Assembly (NCBI RefSeq): GCF_003937915.1
Contig: NZ_RHUM01000003.1
Location: 295,703 to 359,702, forward strand
DNA length: 64,000 nt
Reading direction: 5' to 3'
Source: Erwinia sp. 198
Lineage (GTDB): Bacteria; Pseudomonadota; Gammaproteobacteria; Enterobacterales; Enterobacteriaceae
Shown: positions 62,545 through 64,000 of the stretch, piece by piece
Numbering within the stretch: the stretch's first letter is position 1
Layout of the letters: each line of letters begins with the position of its first letter
Translations under genes and position numbers: made by a program
Notes under the pieces: generated by a model
Database searches by the model: none
The model's input: only the letters and a program-made list of their open reading frames with translations
What the model was told of the DNA's origin: nothing

Positions 62545-63261
62545 TCAATGGGTCGATGAAGGTTTCATATGCGCCAGCCAGCGCTTTTCCGCCCTGCGGA
62601 ACAGGCTAATCAATACATAAGAGATAATCAGATACAGCACCGCCGCGATGCCGAAGGCAACAAAAGGCCGATAGGTGGCGGAGTTGATATCGCGCGCGAC
62701 CTTCAGCAGGTCGGGCACGGTCGCGGTAAAGGCCAGTGCCGTAGAGTGCAGCATCAAAATCACCTCATTGCTGTAGGCGGGCAGCGCGATGCGCAGCGCC
62801 GAAGGCAGAATAATGCAGCGATAGAGCTTAAACGTAGAGAAGCCGTAGGCGCGCGCCGCCTCGATTTCGCCATGCGGCACGGCGCGGATGGCGCCAGCGA
62901 AAATTTCCGTGGTGTAGGCGCAGGTATTCAGCGTCAGTGCCAGCAGCGTACAGTTCAGGCCGCTGCGGAAAAAGGTATTAAGCAGATCGTTGCCTTTAAC
63001 CACCTCCAGCGTATACATACCCGAGTAGAACACCAGCAGCTGGACATACAGCGGCGTGCCGCGAAACAGATAGGTAAACAGCCAGACCGGAAAGCGTACG
63101 GCCTTAACGGACGACACGCGGGCAATCGCCAGCAGTATCGCCAGACAGCCGCCCAGCGCCACGGAGATAATCAGCAGCCAGAGCGTAATCGCCACGCCGG
63201 AAAAGCGGTAGCCGTCCGTCCACAGCAGGGCCTTCCAGTATTCCTGCAAAATATCGATCAT
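62545..63261 (-). CDS. hisM: Histidine ABC transporter permease M
   Basis: 238 residues, as in E. coli, from ATG 63261, which overlaps the hisQ stop as ATGA; a longer frame to 63309 is rejected. Inner-membrane permease with the EAA loop [22 protein letters not shown] (landmark only) contacting HisP. Confidence 0.96.
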   Translation of the reverse strand: MIDILQEYWKALLWTDGYRFSGVAITLWLLIISVALGGCLAILLAIARVSSVKAVRFPVWLFTYLFRGTPLYVQLLVFYSGMYTLEVVKGNDLLNTFFRSGLNCTLLALTLNTCAYTTEIFAGAIRAVPHGEIEAARAYGFSTFKLYRCIILPSALRIALPAYSNEVILMLHSTALAFTATVPDLLKVARDINSATYRPFVAFGIAAVLYLIISYVLISLFRRAEKRWLAHMKPSSTH

Positions 63262-63944
63262 AAGTCCGCCCTTTTCACGCCCACGGAGTAGCGGCGCGCA
63301 AGCCACCACAGCACACCGTTAGAAAGCGTGGTGAAAATCAGGTAAACCACGCCGGCGACGATGGCGAAATAAAACGGCTGCCAGGTGCTTTTGCCCGCCA
63401 GCTGCGTGGCTTTCACCACATCCTCCAGCCCCAGCAGCGACACCAGCGCGGTCGCCTTAAGGATCACCTGCCAGTTATTGCCGATGCCGGGCAGCGCATA
63501 GCGCATCATCGCCGGGAACAGGATGCGGCGGAACGTTTGCGACGCGGTAAAACCGAACGCGGTGGCCGCTTCGATTTGCCCTTTCGACACGGCCATAAAG
63601 GCGCCGCGAAACGTTTCCGTGAAATAGGCGCCATAGATAAAACCCAGCGTAATAATACCCGCCGTCATCGGATCGATATCAAACTGGCTGAGCCCCATCA
63701 GTTCGGTAACCTGATTAAGCGCGATTTGCAGCCCGTAGAAAATCAGCAGCATCAGCACCAGATCCGGCACGCCGCGGATCAGCGTGGTGTAGCCTTCAAA
63801 CAGTATCGCCAGCGGGCGACGGCCGGAGAGCTTTGCGCCCGCGCCAATAAGACCCAACACTACCGAAAGCAGTACCGAACAGAGCGCCAGCTCCAGCGTC
63901 ACCATCGCGCCTTTGAAAATGATTGCAGAGTAGCCATACAGCAT
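63258..63944 (-). CDS. hisQ: Histidine ABC transporter permease Q
   Basis: 228 residues, as in E. coli. Partner permease of HisM with about five membrane helices and the EAA loop KGQIEAATAFGFTASQTFRR (positions about 130-149). First permease gene; hisJ would be further right, outside the window. Confidence 0.96.
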   Translation of the reverse strand: MLYGYSAIIFKGAMVTLELALCSVLLSVVLGLIGAGAKLSGRRPLAILFEGYTTLIRGVPDLVLMLLIFYGLQIALNQVTELMGLSQFDIDPMTAGIITLGFIYGAYFTETFRGAFMAVSKGQIEAATAFGFTASQTFRRILFPAMMRYALPGIGNNWQVILKATALVSLLGLEDVVKATQLAGKSTWQPFYFAIVAGVVYLIFTTLSNGVLWWLARRYSVGVKRADL

Positions 63945-63971
63945 AAGCAGTTTCCTGTCTGATTTAAGGCG

Positions 63972-63994
63972 TTTGCCCCAATGCCGGGGGCAAA
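63972..63994 (-). other. Stem-loop upstream of hisQ
   Basis: Perfect 8-bp stem TTTGCCCC/GGGGCAAA in the presumed hisJ-hisQ spacer. In enteric bacteria such hairpins (REP-like) after hisJ stabilise its message and lower downstream expression. Window ends before hisJ, so this is tentative. Confidence 0.5.
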
Positions 63995-64000
63995 TCGGGG

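Overview
The window is a chromosomal segment of an enterobacterium. Most genes match Escherichia coli K-12 genes in length, motifs and local order, from the rcs/gyrA/nrd region through men, nuo and ackA-pta to his transport. E. coli neighbours such as ompC, yfaL, glp, menF, elaC, yfcE and folX are absent, and a clade-3 type catalase and a Bap-type adhesin are present. This pattern, with moderately high GC, suggests a member of the Erwiniaceae (Pantoea/Mixta/Erwinia-like). That assignment is inference from gene content, not a measured phylogeny.

Layout. 1-1424 (minus): N-terminal part of a large repeat adhesin running off the left edge, followed by an AT-rich regulatory gap. 2438-8654: the Rcs envelope-stress phosphorelay (rcsD, rcsB, convergent rcsC). 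9395-17227: gyrA, ubiG, nrdA-nrdB-yfaE. 17267-20123: a CinA-like protein and a catalase. 20261-26086 (minus): menaquinone operon menD-menH-menB-menC-menE without menF. Its menC/menE junction carries three 62-bp tandem repeats that encode a chain of 22-residue mini-ORFs. 26259-30857: elaB, opgD, a small accessory insert with a predicted toxin-antitoxin pair and two identical palindromic operators, elaA and a pentapeptide-repeat protein. 30932-46180 (minus): the complete nuoABCDEFGHIJKLMN operon, interrupted by an ERIC element between nuoF and nuoG and a stem-loop between nuoL and nuoM. 46839-54315: lrhA, alaA, yfbR, yfbS, hxpA, yfbU, yfbV. 54648-58117: ackA-pta. 58407-61760: a four-helix membrane protein, yfcD, yfcF, yfcH. 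61766-63944 (minus): hisP-hisM-hisQ, with the binding-protein gene outside the window.

Functional links. The menaquinone genes supply a quinone that complex I (nuo) can reduce. LrhA lies directly downstream of nuo, and ackA-pta and alaA provide overflow and amino-acid metabolism. RcsCDB controls surface structures, and a surface adhesin lies divergently upstream of rcsD. No tRNA, rRNA, CRISPR array, complete insertion sequence or prophage was seen. The most unusual structure is the repeat-built mini-ORF chain between menC and menE: its geometry keeps the stop/start overlap intact whatever the repeat number.
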